A stretch of 7,720 nucleotides of DNA from G020354785 sp964580815. GTDB taxonomy: Bacteria > Bacteroidota > Bacteroidia > Bacteroidales > UBA10428. The stretch covers positions 1-7,720 of the forward strand of contig CAZOLY010000163.1 of the NCBI GenBank assembly GCA_964580815.1, read 5' to 3'. The notes beneath the pieces are model-generated. The model searched no databases. It had not been told where the DNA came from and saw only the letters and a program-made list of their open reading frames with translations. Both the position numbers and the translations under genes were made by a program. Of the stretch, positions 1 to 6,382 are shown one piece after another; the first letter of the stretch is position 1, and the number at the start of each line of letters is the position of its first letter.

Positions 1-605
1 ACGACAAATATATTGCTATGTTTCTCAACTACCTTTGCAATTGATTCAAGTTCATCTTTGCTATAAACAGCACCTGTCGGATTTGACGGTGAACACAACA
101 ATATTACCTTGGTTTTTGATGTGATGGCTTTTTCGATCTGACTGGCAGTAACTTTGAAATTATTCTCAATTTGTCCGTTAATGACAACATTTATGCCTTC
201 TGCTACTTTAACAAGCTCAACATAGGTTACCCAGTAGGGGGCGGGCACAATAACCTCATCACCTGTGTTAATCAGGGAGAGCATGACATGCGCAAGTGCG
301 TTTTTTGCTCCCGCAGAGACAACAATCTGTTCAGGAGAATAATCAAGATTGTTTTCCCTTTTAAACTTGTTTGATATGGCTTCCCTGAGATCAGGAAAGC
401 CTGCGGCTGGCGGATAAAATGAAAAGTTATCATCAATGGCTTTTTTTGCAGCTGATTTTATGTGATCCGGGGTAAAAAAATCAGGCTCTCCAACACTCAG
501 ATTTATCACATCTATTCCCCGGGCTTTTAAATCTTTGCCTTTTTGATTCATAGCCATCGTTGCTGATGGTGAAAGATTTGCAATTCTTAAAGATACACTT
601 TCCAT
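1..605 (-). CDS. Class I/II PLP aminotransferase, aspartate aminotransferase type (partial, C-terminus beyond window)
   Basis: Reading the minus strand from the ATG at 605 gives an uninterrupted frame of 201 codons that runs off the left edge, about half of the usual 390-400 residues. It closely resembles class Ib aspartate aminotransferases: LSPSAT near residues 11-16, SVGEPDF at 37-43 (substrate/PLP-side glycine), a Y-x-P-x-A-G-x-P-x-L-R-E segment at 64-75, the PYW motif with Trp125 that stacks on the PLP ring, and S-NPTG with Asn175 that contacts the PLP O3'. Such enzymes move the amino group between aspartate (or related amino acids) and 2-oxoglutarate in the cytoplasm. The Schiff-base lysine and C-terminal arginine lie outside the window, so aspartate versus aromatic preference cannot be settled. 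The ATG at 605 is chosen because its N-terminus aligns with the family; the Met codons at residues 17 and 19 would cut off conserved sequence. It is transcribed away from the gene at 728. Confidence 0.93.
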   Translation of the reverse strand, partial: MESVSLRIANLSPSATMAMNQKGKDLKARGIDVINLSVGEPDFFTPDHIKSAAKKAIDDNFSFYPPAAGFPDLREAISNKFKRENNLDYSPEQIVVSAGAKNALAHVMLSLINTGDEVIVPAPYWVTYVELVKVAEGINVVINGQIENNFKVTASQIEKAITSKTKVILLCSPSNPTGAVYSKDELESIAKVVEKHSNIFV

Positions 606-727
606 TTTTAATGATTTAAGAAATAATTAATTCACAAATACTTTAAATTTTTAAGCAAATAAAAATAATCTTTTTATCATAAATTATTTAATATTGTAAG
701 CTATTAATTTAACCAACCTTTTTAACA
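606..727. promoter_or_regulatory. Divergent intergenic region, aminotransferase / DUF7935-like gene
   Basis: This very AT-rich 122-base spacer separates two divergent starts, so it should hold promoters for both. I could not find a clean Bacteroidota promoter (TTTG, 19-21 bases, TAnnTTTG) in either direction. On the minus strand there are TTTG tetramers at 659-656 and 638-635, but the spacing and the TA position do not fit the consensus. The promoter role is inferred from gene orientation only. Confidence 0.4.
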
Positions 728-1249
728 ATGAAAGACATATCAGAGATACTGAAATACATATTACCTTCATTAATTGTTTTTCTTACGGTTTTTTATTTTT
801 TAAAGAAATATTTTGAAAATGAGGATAAAAAGAGAAAACATCAGGCGTTGCTGAAAAATCAGGATATGCTTACACCTTTGCGCTTGCAGGCTTATGAGAG
901 AATCATATTATTCCTTGAACGGATATCACCTGAAAGTCTTATTATACGTGTTAATAAATCTGGTTATACCAGCAAAGAACTGCAAAATGAGCTAATAAGT
1001 GCAATAAGGATTGAATGGGAACATAATCTTTCCCAGCAATTATATATTTCGCACAAATCCTGGGAAGTAGTCAAAAACGCCAGGGCAAATGTAATTCAGC
1101 TAATTAACATTGCGGCTGATAAAGTTAAGGGGGATTCAAAATCAATTACCCTCAGCAAGGAGATTCTTTCATCTTTAATGACCCAGGAAAAAACCCATAC
1201 GGGAGATGCAATAAGATTCATTAAGGAGGAAATGAACCGTACATTTTAG
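728..1249 (+). CDS. Conserved Bacteroidota protein, one N-terminal membrane helix (DUF7935-like)
   Basis: This 173-residue protein has no known function. It begins with a single hydrophobic helix (about residues 9-27), followed by a strongly basic/acidic stretch (KKYFENEDKKRK), so the body is probably cytoplasmic and tethered to the inner membrane. The body is mostly helical, with two blocks I recognise from a common Bacteroidota family: LRLQAYERIILFLERISP at 51-68 and EWEHNLSQQLYIS at 96-108. I believe this is the family listed as DUF7935, recalled from memory and not searched. Length is normal for that family and the ATG at 728 puts the helix at the very N-terminus as expected. It is followed at 121 bases by the malic enzyme on the same strand; that gap is long enough that co-transcription is uncertain. 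The gene is intact. Confidence 0.85.
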   Translation: MKDISEILKYILPSLIVFLTVFYFLKKYFENEDKKRKHQALLKNQDMLTPLRLQAYERIILFLERISPESLIIRVNKSGYTSKELQNELISAIRIEWEHNLSQQLYISHKSWEVVKNARANVIQLINIAADKVKGDSKSITLSKEILSSLMTQEKTHTGDAIRFIKEEMNRTF

Positions 1250-1370
1250 TCAGGTTGCCGAAGGTACAGTCATTTAAGCAGGTGAAATACTATTTATTTA
1301 AATATGTTTCTGTAAGTGCTGTTGAGCTGAAGATTAAGGCGAAAGTTACTAATACTAAAATTGAATTCAA

Positions 1371-2834
1371 ATGGCTAAAAGAGAAAAGGATATAGATTTA
1401 AATCTGGTTAATTTGGATAAGGCTTTTCCTGAAGGATATACTCAGGAGCAAATAGCCAGGGCCAAGACATTATTCTTAAAGAAGCTGGCTGAAAAAGCAC
1501 ATAAGTTTTATGGCGGCAAGATCCAGACTGTACCGAAAGCTCCGGTTCCGGGATTTAACTGGTTTAATGTGTGGTATACTCCTGGTGTGTCGAGAGTATC
1601 GACTAACATCAGGGACAACAATGATGATTCATACGAACTTTCAAACAGGGGGAACCTGGTTGCTGTTATCAGTGACTCAACGCGTGTTTTGGGAGATGGT
1701 GATTGCACACCTCCGGGCGGACTGGGAGTGATGGAAGGAAAAGCTTTTCTGATGAAGTATCTTGGAGGTATTGATGCCATGGCTTTATGTATCGACAGTA
1801 AAAATGAAAAGGGTGAAAATGATCCTGACAGGATTATCCAGTTTGTGAAAATGGCCCAGCATAGCTTCGGGGCTGTTAATCTTGAAGATATCTCCCAGCC
1901 TAATTGTTATAAAGTTCTTGACATACTGCGTGAGGAGTGTATAATCCCTGTATGGCACGATGATGCTCAGGGCACGGCATGTGTCACATTGGCCGGAATG
2001 ATAAATGCGCTGAAACTGGCAAATAAGAACATTGCAGATGTGAAGATTACTATGCTGGGAGCAGGTGCTTCCAATACTACAATTGCCAGATTGCTGATAA
2101 CTGAAGGTGCTGACCCTGAAAAAATTGTTTTGTTTGATACAAGAGGCGCGCTGCATTCGGGAAGAGAAGATATTAAATCAGATCAGCGTTTCTATAGGAA
2201 GTGGGAACTATGTCAAAGCACTAATATAAGGAAGATCTTGAATTTTGAGGATGCGATGAAGAATTCTGATGTTTTAATTGCACTCTCAAAACCCGGTCCC
2301 GATGTGATAAAACCGCAATGGATAAGTAGTATGGCAGATAAGGCAATAGTATTTGTATGTGCAAATCCTGTACCTGAGATCTATCCTTATGCTGCTATTG
2401 AGGCAGGTGCATTTATTGTGGCCACGGGACGGGGTGATTTCGCTAACCAGGTAAATAATTCACTGGGATTCCCCGGTATTCTAAAAGGAGCCCTGATGGT
2501 CAGGGCAAAAAAGATTACTGACAATATGGCTATAACTGCTGCTCATTCACTGGCTGATTTTGCCGAAAAGAGAGGGATTAATCCCCAGGATATAATTCCT
2601 AAAATGGATGAAACTGAAGTATTTGTCCAGGAAGCAGCTGACGTAGCAATGCAGGCAATAAAGGAGGGTGTGGCCAGAGTCTCCATATCAAGGGAGCAGG
2701 CATACAATAAGGCTAGAAATGATATCGACTATTCCAGAAAAATGACGCATGAACTTGTGACCCGTGGTTTTATCAAGCCACCTCCGCAGGAGATGCTTCA
2801 GGAAGTAATGGCCAGCGTTATCAGTGAAATATAA
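1371..2834 (+). CDS. NAD(P)-dependent malic enzyme (oxaloacetate-decarboxylating), single-domain
   Basis: The 487-residue cytoplasmic enzyme should convert malate to pyruvate and CO2 while reducing NAD(P)+, linking the C4-acid pool to pyruvate. Visible family motifs are YTPGV at 69-73 (catalytic Tyr69), VMEGKA at 120-125 (catalytic Lys124), E172-D173 and HDDAQGTA from 196 (divalent-metal acidic residues), a Rossmann segment GAGASN at 230-235, CANPVPE at 330-336, and NNSLGFPGILKGAL at 362-375. It ends after the NAD domain, so it lacks the phosphotransacetylase-like extension of MaeB. Two motifs depart from the usual enzyme: the loop after VLG reads GDGDCTPPGG where GLGNIGP is common, and the third Rossmann glycine is Asn235. 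These suggest a separate subfamily, not decay, because all catalytic positions are kept. Asp256 at the end of the second Rossmann strand would suit NAD, but cofactor choice is not certain. The ATG at 1371 is preceded by an A-rich stretch and no Shine-Dalgarno. Confidence 0.93.
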   Translation: MAKREKDIDLNLVNLDKAFPEGYTQEQIARAKTLFLKKLAEKAHKFYGGKIQTVPKAPVPGFNWFNVWYTPGVSRVSTNIRDNNDDSYELSNRGNLVAVISDSTRVLGDGDCTPPGGLGVMEGKAFLMKYLGGIDAMALCIDSKNEKGENDPDRIIQFVKMAQHSFGAVNLEDISQPNCYKVLDILREECIIPVWHDDAQGTACVTLAGMINALKLANKNIADVKITMLGAGASNTTIARLLITEGADPEKIVLFDTRGALHSGREDIKSDQRFYRKWELCQSTNIRKILNFEDAMKNSDVLIALSKPGPDVIKPQWISSMADKAIVFVCANPVPEIYPYAAIEAGAFIVATGRGDFANQVNNSLGFPGILKGALMVRAKKITDNMAITAAHSLADFAEKRGINPQDIIPKMDETEVFVQEAADVAMQAIKEGVARVSISREQAYNKARNDIDYSRKMTHELVTRGFIKPPPQEMLQEVMASVISEI

Positions 2835-2847
2835 ACCGGATAATAAA

Positions 2848-3285
2848 TTATCTTTTCCTTACAAATATTCTTTTGGCATCATCCACTTCCGTATTATCGA
2901 GTATCAACGTATCATTTTTTATCTGGAATTTGACAGATTTGGTAAAATCATCTTTTTGAGTGAGCAATCTTAATTCCGATTCTGTCCCATTCGGATATAC
3001 TATTTTATCAAACCAGTAACTGCAGGATGTTTCAAGAATATCATTTTTGTAGATTTTTAATGTGCCGTCAAGCAGGTATACATGTTTTAAAGAATAACCG
3101 ACCGTATCAGGATTAAGAATATATGGTATTCCTGATATTGTATAATAGTATACGGATTCTATCCAGTCCCACTCCCCGATAATCTGTCTCTCAGGTCCCT
3201 CGCAGGAGCTTTCTTCTTTATTTTCACATGTAAATGAAAGCAATAATATTGATAAGAAGGCAAATATTAACTTAATACTTCTCAT
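2848..3285 (-). CDS. Small lipocalin-like lipoprotein, probably surface-exposed
   Basis: This 145-residue protein starts with a lipoprotein signal peptide: MRSIK, a hydrophobic core (residues 6-17) and LSFTC, so Cys20 is the likely lipidated residue. The lipobox is imperfect (Phe at -2, Thr at -1), as is common in Bacteroidota. Just after the cysteine comes ENKEE; the K-E-E triplet matches the Bacteroidota lipoprotein export signal K-(D/E)2, which sends lipoproteins to the outer face of the outer membrane. The mature part has IIGEWDWIES at 35-44, an alternating-hydrophobic pattern with DGTLKIYKND at 73-82 and a last strand ending in RIFVRKR, resembling the small lipocalin-like beta-barrel proteins frequent in this phylum. 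Cys28 and Cys88 could form a disulfide. Function is unknown. It converges on the malic enzyme with a 13-base gap and diverges from the gene at 3506. Confidence 0.82.
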   Translation of the reverse strand: MRSIKLIFAFLSILLLSFTCENKEESSCEGPERQIIGEWDWIESVYYYTISGIPYILNPDTVGYSLKHVYLLDGTLKIYKNDILETSCSYWFDKIVYPNGTESELRLLTQKDDFTKSVKFQIKNDTLILDNTEVDDAKRIFVRKR

Positions 3286-3447
3286 TTATGATAATAATTT
3301 AATTCTCCTGTTGTTTTAATAGATGGAATTCTTACATTAAGGTTGCATGAACAGTATAAAAATTTGCATTTTAAATATGTAATACCCATTTTTATTCAAT
3401 AAATTTATTAAAGTATCACGAAAACATATACCAAAATGTAATATTTT

Positions 3448-3467
3448 TTTATGACATTCGTCATAAA
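3448..3467. promoter_or_regulatory. Inverted repeat, candidate operator or leader hairpin
   Basis: Perfect 8-base arms TTTATGAC and GTCATAAA are separated by ATTC. The inner ATGAC-N4-GTCAT has the arm and spacer geometry of CRP/FNR-family operators, though the base pattern is not one I can assign to a named regulator. It sits 38 bases upstream of the ATG at 3506 and 162 bases upstream of the divergent lipoprotein start, so it could control one or both. It is not a terminator for a plus-strand transcript, because no T-run follows it; the T-run is on its left. A transcribed hairpin in the 5' leader is the alternative. Confidence 0.45.
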
Positions 3468-3471
3468 GGAG

Positions 3472-3486
3472 AATCGCGGATCGATT
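3472..3486. repeat. Short inverted repeat in leader of the DUF4252-like gene
   Basis: Arms AATCG and CGATT flank a five-base CGGAT spacer, four bases after the larger inverted repeat. It is a small GC-richer island in an otherwise AT-rich spacer. With the upstream repeat it would give two adjacent small stem-loops if transcribed. Five-base arms can easily arise by chance, so a role is speculative. Confidence 0.2.
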
Positions 3487-3505
3487 ATGCCTAAAATATA
3501 AACTT

Positions 3506-3976
3506 ATGAATAAAATATTAATCTTGTTTTATTTTACAGTGATTCCCTTAATTGTGCTATCACAAAGTAAAAGTGTTGAAAGGTTCAGGAAAGATTATAA
3601 GGAAGATCAGAATCTGTTTTTTTATACTAGTACAATGAAAATGCTGAATACGGAAAATGAGCCTGCATTTAGTGATTTGATAAAGGACATAGAAAAAATT
3701 ATGGTACTTTATTACGATAAAGAAAAACAGCATTTTAAGAAGCAGGAAATCATACAGCTTAAACATGACTTGGAAAATGAAAATTATGTCCCTTTGCTTA
3801 TGATTAATGAAAAAGGATGTACAATTGATCTGTATAAAAGGGACAGGAAAAATAAAACAGTCGGGTTTACGGCTCTTGTTGATAATGAGCAGAATTTAGT
3901 AATTATAGATGCAAAAGGGAGCATAGATTTTAAGAAATTTATGGAAATTAAAAACAAAATTGACTTAAAGCTCTGA
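3506..3976 (+). CDS. Secreted DUF4252-like protein
   Basis: The 156-residue product starts with a typical signal peptide: MNK, a hydrophobic core (residues 4-18) and a likely cleavage near VLS-QS (about 19/20), as in many exported Bacteroidota proteins. There is no lipobox cysteine, so it should be periplasmic or released. The mature part has SVERFRKDY at 23-31, a block FFYTSTMKMLN at 38-48 followed by a helix (FSDLIKDIEKI, 55-65), then beta-type segments (VPLLMINEKGCTIDLY, 95-110; LVIIDAKGSIDFKKFMEI, 131-148). This layout, including the 'G-x-I-D-(F/L)-K-K' ending, matches what I remember of the Bacteroidota DUF4252 family; I could not search it. Function is unknown. It stands alone: 220 bases from the divergent lipoprotein and 125 bases before the ABC ATPase, with two inverted repeats in its leader. 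Confidence 0.8.
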   Translation: MNKILILFYFTVIPLIVLSQSKSVERFRKDYKEDQNLFFYTSTMKMLNTENEPAFSDLIKDIEKIMVLYYDKEKQHFKKQEIIQLKHDLENENYVPLLMINEKGCTIDLYKRDRKNKTVGFTALVDNEQNLVIIDAKGSIDFKKFMEIKNKIDLKL

Positions 3977-4101
3977 TTAATATCTTATAAATTTTTTAAG
4001 TTATAAAAAGATCTGCCATCAATAGAAATTAGTGTATAAGCAATTGTCTGTTAAATTACGTATTTTTAATCAACGATAATCACTATTAAAATCCGGTTAC
4101 A

Positions 4102-4998
4102 TTGGTACATGTCCTCAGAATTATTGATATATCAAAAAACTACGGCAGGATAAGGGCGGTAAGGAATTTATCGCTTGATATTCCGGAAGGAAGTGTCTTC
4201 GGAATTTTAGGTCCGAATGGCAGTGGCAAAACCACCACCCTGGGAATCATTTTGGATGTAATAAATGCCACCAGCGGCACTTATGAGTGGTTTAGCAACT
4301 ATACAAAAAAGGAAAACCGCCAGAAAATAGGGTCAACGCTCGAAACTCCGGCTTTCTATCCTTATATGACAGGTGTGCAGAATTTAAAAATAGTTGCTGA
4401 CACAAAAAATATCGGTTATGATAACATTAATAACGTGCTGAGAGAAGTGGGCCTATATGATCGAAAGGATTATAAATACATGACCTATTCCCTGGGGATG
4501 AAACAACGTCTCGCATTAGCTTCAGCCTTGCTGTGCGAACCACAGGTAATGGTACTTGATGAGCCGACGAACGGGCTTGATCCCCAGGGTATAGCGGAAA
4601 TCCGGGACGTAATAAAGAATGCTTCCGGAAAAGGTAAAACAGTTATTTTGGCCAGTCACCTGCTGGACGAAGTCCAGAAAGTATGTACACATTTTGCTGT
4701 ATTGAATTTTGGCCAGCTTATTTACAGTGGTAAAGTTGATGATGTGAGCAAAGAACAACAGGTCGTTGAAGTGGGTTCACCGGATACCGGCAAGCTTGCA
4801 GAAATTTTGAATAAGTATCCTTATATTATCAAATATAATAAGGAAGATGATAAGATTATTGTAACTCTTGATACTAACAAGTCAGTTGCTGATCTCAGTA
4901 AATATTTGATTAACAATAAAATAATATTAACCCACCTGGTTGTTCAAAAGAAAAGCCTTGAACAACAGTTCCTTGATATTTTAAAAGAATCAAAATGA
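4102..4998 (+). CDS. ABC transporter ATP-binding protein, BcrA/CcmA type
   Basis: This 298-residue cytoplasmic ATPase powers the permease encoded next. The nucleotide-binding domain (about 5-215) has Walker A GPNGSGKTT at 37-45, a LETPAFYPYMTGVQNL region at 80-95 where the Q-loop glutamine position carries glutamate (Glu81), the signature YSLGMKQR at 129-136, Walker B VMVLDE at 149-154 with catalytic Glu154, the D-loop GLDP, and switch His186. The Q-loop glutamate and LGMKQR signature are typical of the bacitracin/lantibiotic-export (BcrA) branch. Residues 216-298 form the C-terminal extension usual in that branch. The start is doubtful: the frame has only TTG (4102) after an upstream stop at 4087-4089, while the ATG at 4109 is in another frame and stops early. 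One missing base just after that ATG would restore a standard N-terminus. The stop overlaps the permease start (ATGA), so the two are translationally coupled. Substrate unknown. Confidence 0.92.
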   Translation: MVHVLRIIDISKNYGRIRAVRNLSLDIPEGSVFGILGPNGSGKTTTLGIILDVINATSGTYEWFSNYTKKENRQKIGSTLETPAFYPYMTGVQNLKIVADTKNIGYDNINNVLREVGLYDRKDYKYMTYSLGMKQRLALASALLCEPQVMVLDEPTNGLDPQGIAEIRDVIKNASGKGKTVILASHLLDEVQKVCTHFAVLNFGQLIYSGKVDDVSKEQQVVEVGSPDTGKLAEILNKYPYIIKYNKEDDKIIVTLDTNKSVADLSKYLINNKIILTHLVVQKKSLEQQFLDILKESK

Positions 4999-5795
4999 AG
5001 AGGATAATAAGAATTGAACTTCTAAAAATAAGGTCCTATGGTACATTTTGGGTTCTTACAGCTATTTATTTTTTAATTCTTATAACAATTTTTTTTAGCG
5101 GTAAATTTTTTCTTGAGTTCCTTGCAAAAAAAGGGGATTCCTTGGGGGCAATAGTTGATCCGTCTAAAGTACCCATATACGATTTTCCTGATGTATGGCA
5201 TAATCTTACTTATGTTGCCGGATTTTTAAAATTTATACTTGCTATCTATATAATAATTTCAATAACAAATGAAATCAGCTATGGCACTCTGAGGCAGAAT
5301 ATCATGAACGGATTAAGCCGGTGGGATTTCCTTCTTTCAAAGTTGATCCTTGTTTGTTTGTTAAGTCTTGTTTCCGCTATATTCATTTTATTGGCAGGAT
5401 TTACACTGGGATTTTTATTTTCGGGCAGTAAGGAATTTCATGATATTATAACTTATATGGAATTTATTCCTGCATACTTTCTCCAGATAACTGCATATCT
5501 TCTTTTTGCATTATTTGTTGGAATACTGATAAAAAGAACGGGTCTGTCAATGGGCCTTCTCTTTCTTTATACATTGATTATTGAACCAATTATAGCATTA
5601 AGAATAAAGGCAGACTGGGCAAAGGGATTGTTACCTCTAAAGGCCATTAATAATCTGATAAGATTACCCTTTAAGAAATATATTTTCCGTGAAGTACAGG
5701 ATTTTATTGCATGGGATGATGTATTAATTGTATGTATATATGTAATAATTTTTATTTTGTTAATTTACCTGATACTTAAAAAAAGAGATTTATAA
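4995..5795 (+). CDS. ABC-2 type transporter permease, six-TM
   Basis: The 266-residue inner-membrane protein is the channel partner of the preceding ATPase. Six hydrophobic helices are visible at about 18-36, 73-91, 113-142, 159-180, 184-203 and 243-262. A cytoplasmic amphipathic start (MKRIIRIELLKIRSYGTFW) and the conserved loop E93-x-x-Y-GTLRQN with GLSRWDFLLSK at 106-116 after TM2 are hallmarks of ABC-2 permeases; this loop contacts the ATPase. The region between TM1 and TM2 (about 37-72) is the larger outer loop. One ATPase plus one permease suggests a homodimer of each, or a missing second permease elsewhere. Such pairs export peptides, antibiotics or lipids, or give self-immunity; nothing nearby (two-component system, precursor peptide, modification enzyme) identifies the cargo. 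The ATG overlaps the ATPase stop by four bases, which settles the start. Confidence 0.93.
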   Translation: MKRIIRIELLKIRSYGTFWVLTAIYFLILITIFFSGKFFLEFLAKKGDSLGAIVDPSKVPIYDFPDVWHNLTYVAGFLKFILAIYIIISITNEISYGTLRQNIMNGLSRWDFLLSKLILVCLLSLVSAIFILLAGFTLGFLFSGSKEFHDIITYMEFIPAYFLQITAYLLFALFVGILIKRTGLSMGLLFLYTLIIEPIIALRIKADWAKGLLPLKAINNLIRLPFKKYIFREVQDFIAWDDVLIVCIYVIIFILLIYLILKKRDL

Positions 5796-5806
5796 AATAC
5801 TTATTA

Positions 5807-6376
5807 ATGAGTAAAAACATCAATTTCCTTGAATTGGTAAAATCAAGGCAAAGCGTAAGGGAATATAAAAATAAGCCTGTGGAACCTGAAAAAATTAAAA
5901 GGTGTCTTGAGGCAGCGAGGCTCGCCCCTTCAGCATGTAATTCACAGCCATGGAAGTTTATAATTGTTGATAATCAAGAAATTAAAAATGCTATTGCAGA
6001 CTTAACAAATAATCGTGTTTTGCCCATGAATCATTTTACGAAGCAGGCTCCTGTTCATATAGTTGTTGTACGTGAGAACCCAAATATAACATCCAAAATC
6101 GGACAGATGATTCATGATAAGCCTTATACTTTAATTGATATTGGAATAGCAACAGAGCATTTTTGTCTCCAGGCAGTTGCTGAGGGACTTGGCACATGCA
6201 TTTTAGGGTGGTTTAATGAAAAAAAGGTTAAAGAACTGCTTAATATTCCGAAAAATAAAAGAGCTGAATTAATTATAACCGTTGGTTATCCGGCATCATA
6301 TCAGCTGCGGGAAAAGAAGAGGAAGGATCTGGAAGAAATACATTCTTATAACTCATACACGTCTGCCTGCTCATAA
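5807..6376 (+). CDS. FMN-dependent nitroreductase family protein
   Basis: The 189-residue cytoplasmic flavoprotein follows the permease after only 11 bases, so it is probably the third gene of the operon. Features of the NTR/FMN-reductase fold are the start motif SRQSVREY at 13-20 (Arg14, Ser16 and Arg18 contact the FMN phosphate), the APSACNSQPW loop at 40-49, the long helix DIGIATEHFCLQAVAEGLGTC at 111-131, where EGLGTC is the usual FMN-ring motif, and the final strand ITVGYPA at 157-163. These enzymes use NAD(P)H to reduce nitroaromatics, quinones or enones, or act on unknown metabolites; the natural substrate cannot be read here. The length is at the short end for the family but complete. 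No sequence feature explains why it is next to an ABC exporter; shared transcription is inferred from spacing. Confidence 0.92.
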   Translation: MSKNINFLELVKSRQSVREYKNKPVEPEKIKRCLEAARLAPSACNSQPWKFIIVDNQEIKNAIADLTNNRVLPMNHFTKQAPVHIVVVRENPNITSKIGQMIHDKPYTLIDIGIATEHFCLQAVAEGLGTCILGWFNEKKVKELLNIPKNKRAELIITVGYPASYQLREKKRKDLEEIHSYNSYTSACS

Positions 6377-6382
6377 ATTTCA

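Noticed and set aside
171..374. Plus-strand 67-codon frame in the aminotransferase region
   Set aside because: The minus strand here encodes conserved aminotransferase motifs (PYW, GAKNAL), so this is an antisense shadow.
663..689. Inverted repeat AAATAAT ... ATTATTT in the divergent spacer at 606-727
   Set aside because: Seven AT-only bases with a 13-base gap are expected by chance in DNA this AT-rich.
1255..1395. A 46-codon open frame starting with TTG between the DUF7935-like gene and the malic enzyme
   Set aside because: It has no ATG, overlaps the malic enzyme start by 25 bases, and its translation (LPKVQSFKQVKYY...) shows no domain or family I recognise. The region is better read as the malic enzyme's leader.
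2839..2856. Terminator-like repeat GATAAT-AA-ATTATC followed by TTTT between the convergent malic enzyme and lipoprotein genes
   Set aside because: The stem is entirely AT-rich apart from one G-C pair and the two-base loop is too tight, so it would be unstable. It also lies partly in the lipoprotein stop region. Possible weak bidirectional terminator, not supported enough to annotate.
3465..3501. Shine-Dalgarno-like AAAGGAG followed by a four-codon mini-frame (ATG at 3487, stop at 3499-3501) ahead of the DUF4252-like gene, as a leader peptide
   Set aside because: The spacing of 15 bases is long, Bacteroidota generally do not rely on Shine-Dalgarno pairing, and the four codons (M-P-K-I) show no attenuation logic.
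4043..4068. Bacteroidota promoter (ATTG ... TATTTTTA) upstream of the ABC ATPase
   Set aside because: The -7 element has one mismatch and the gap is 14 bases where 19-21 are expected.
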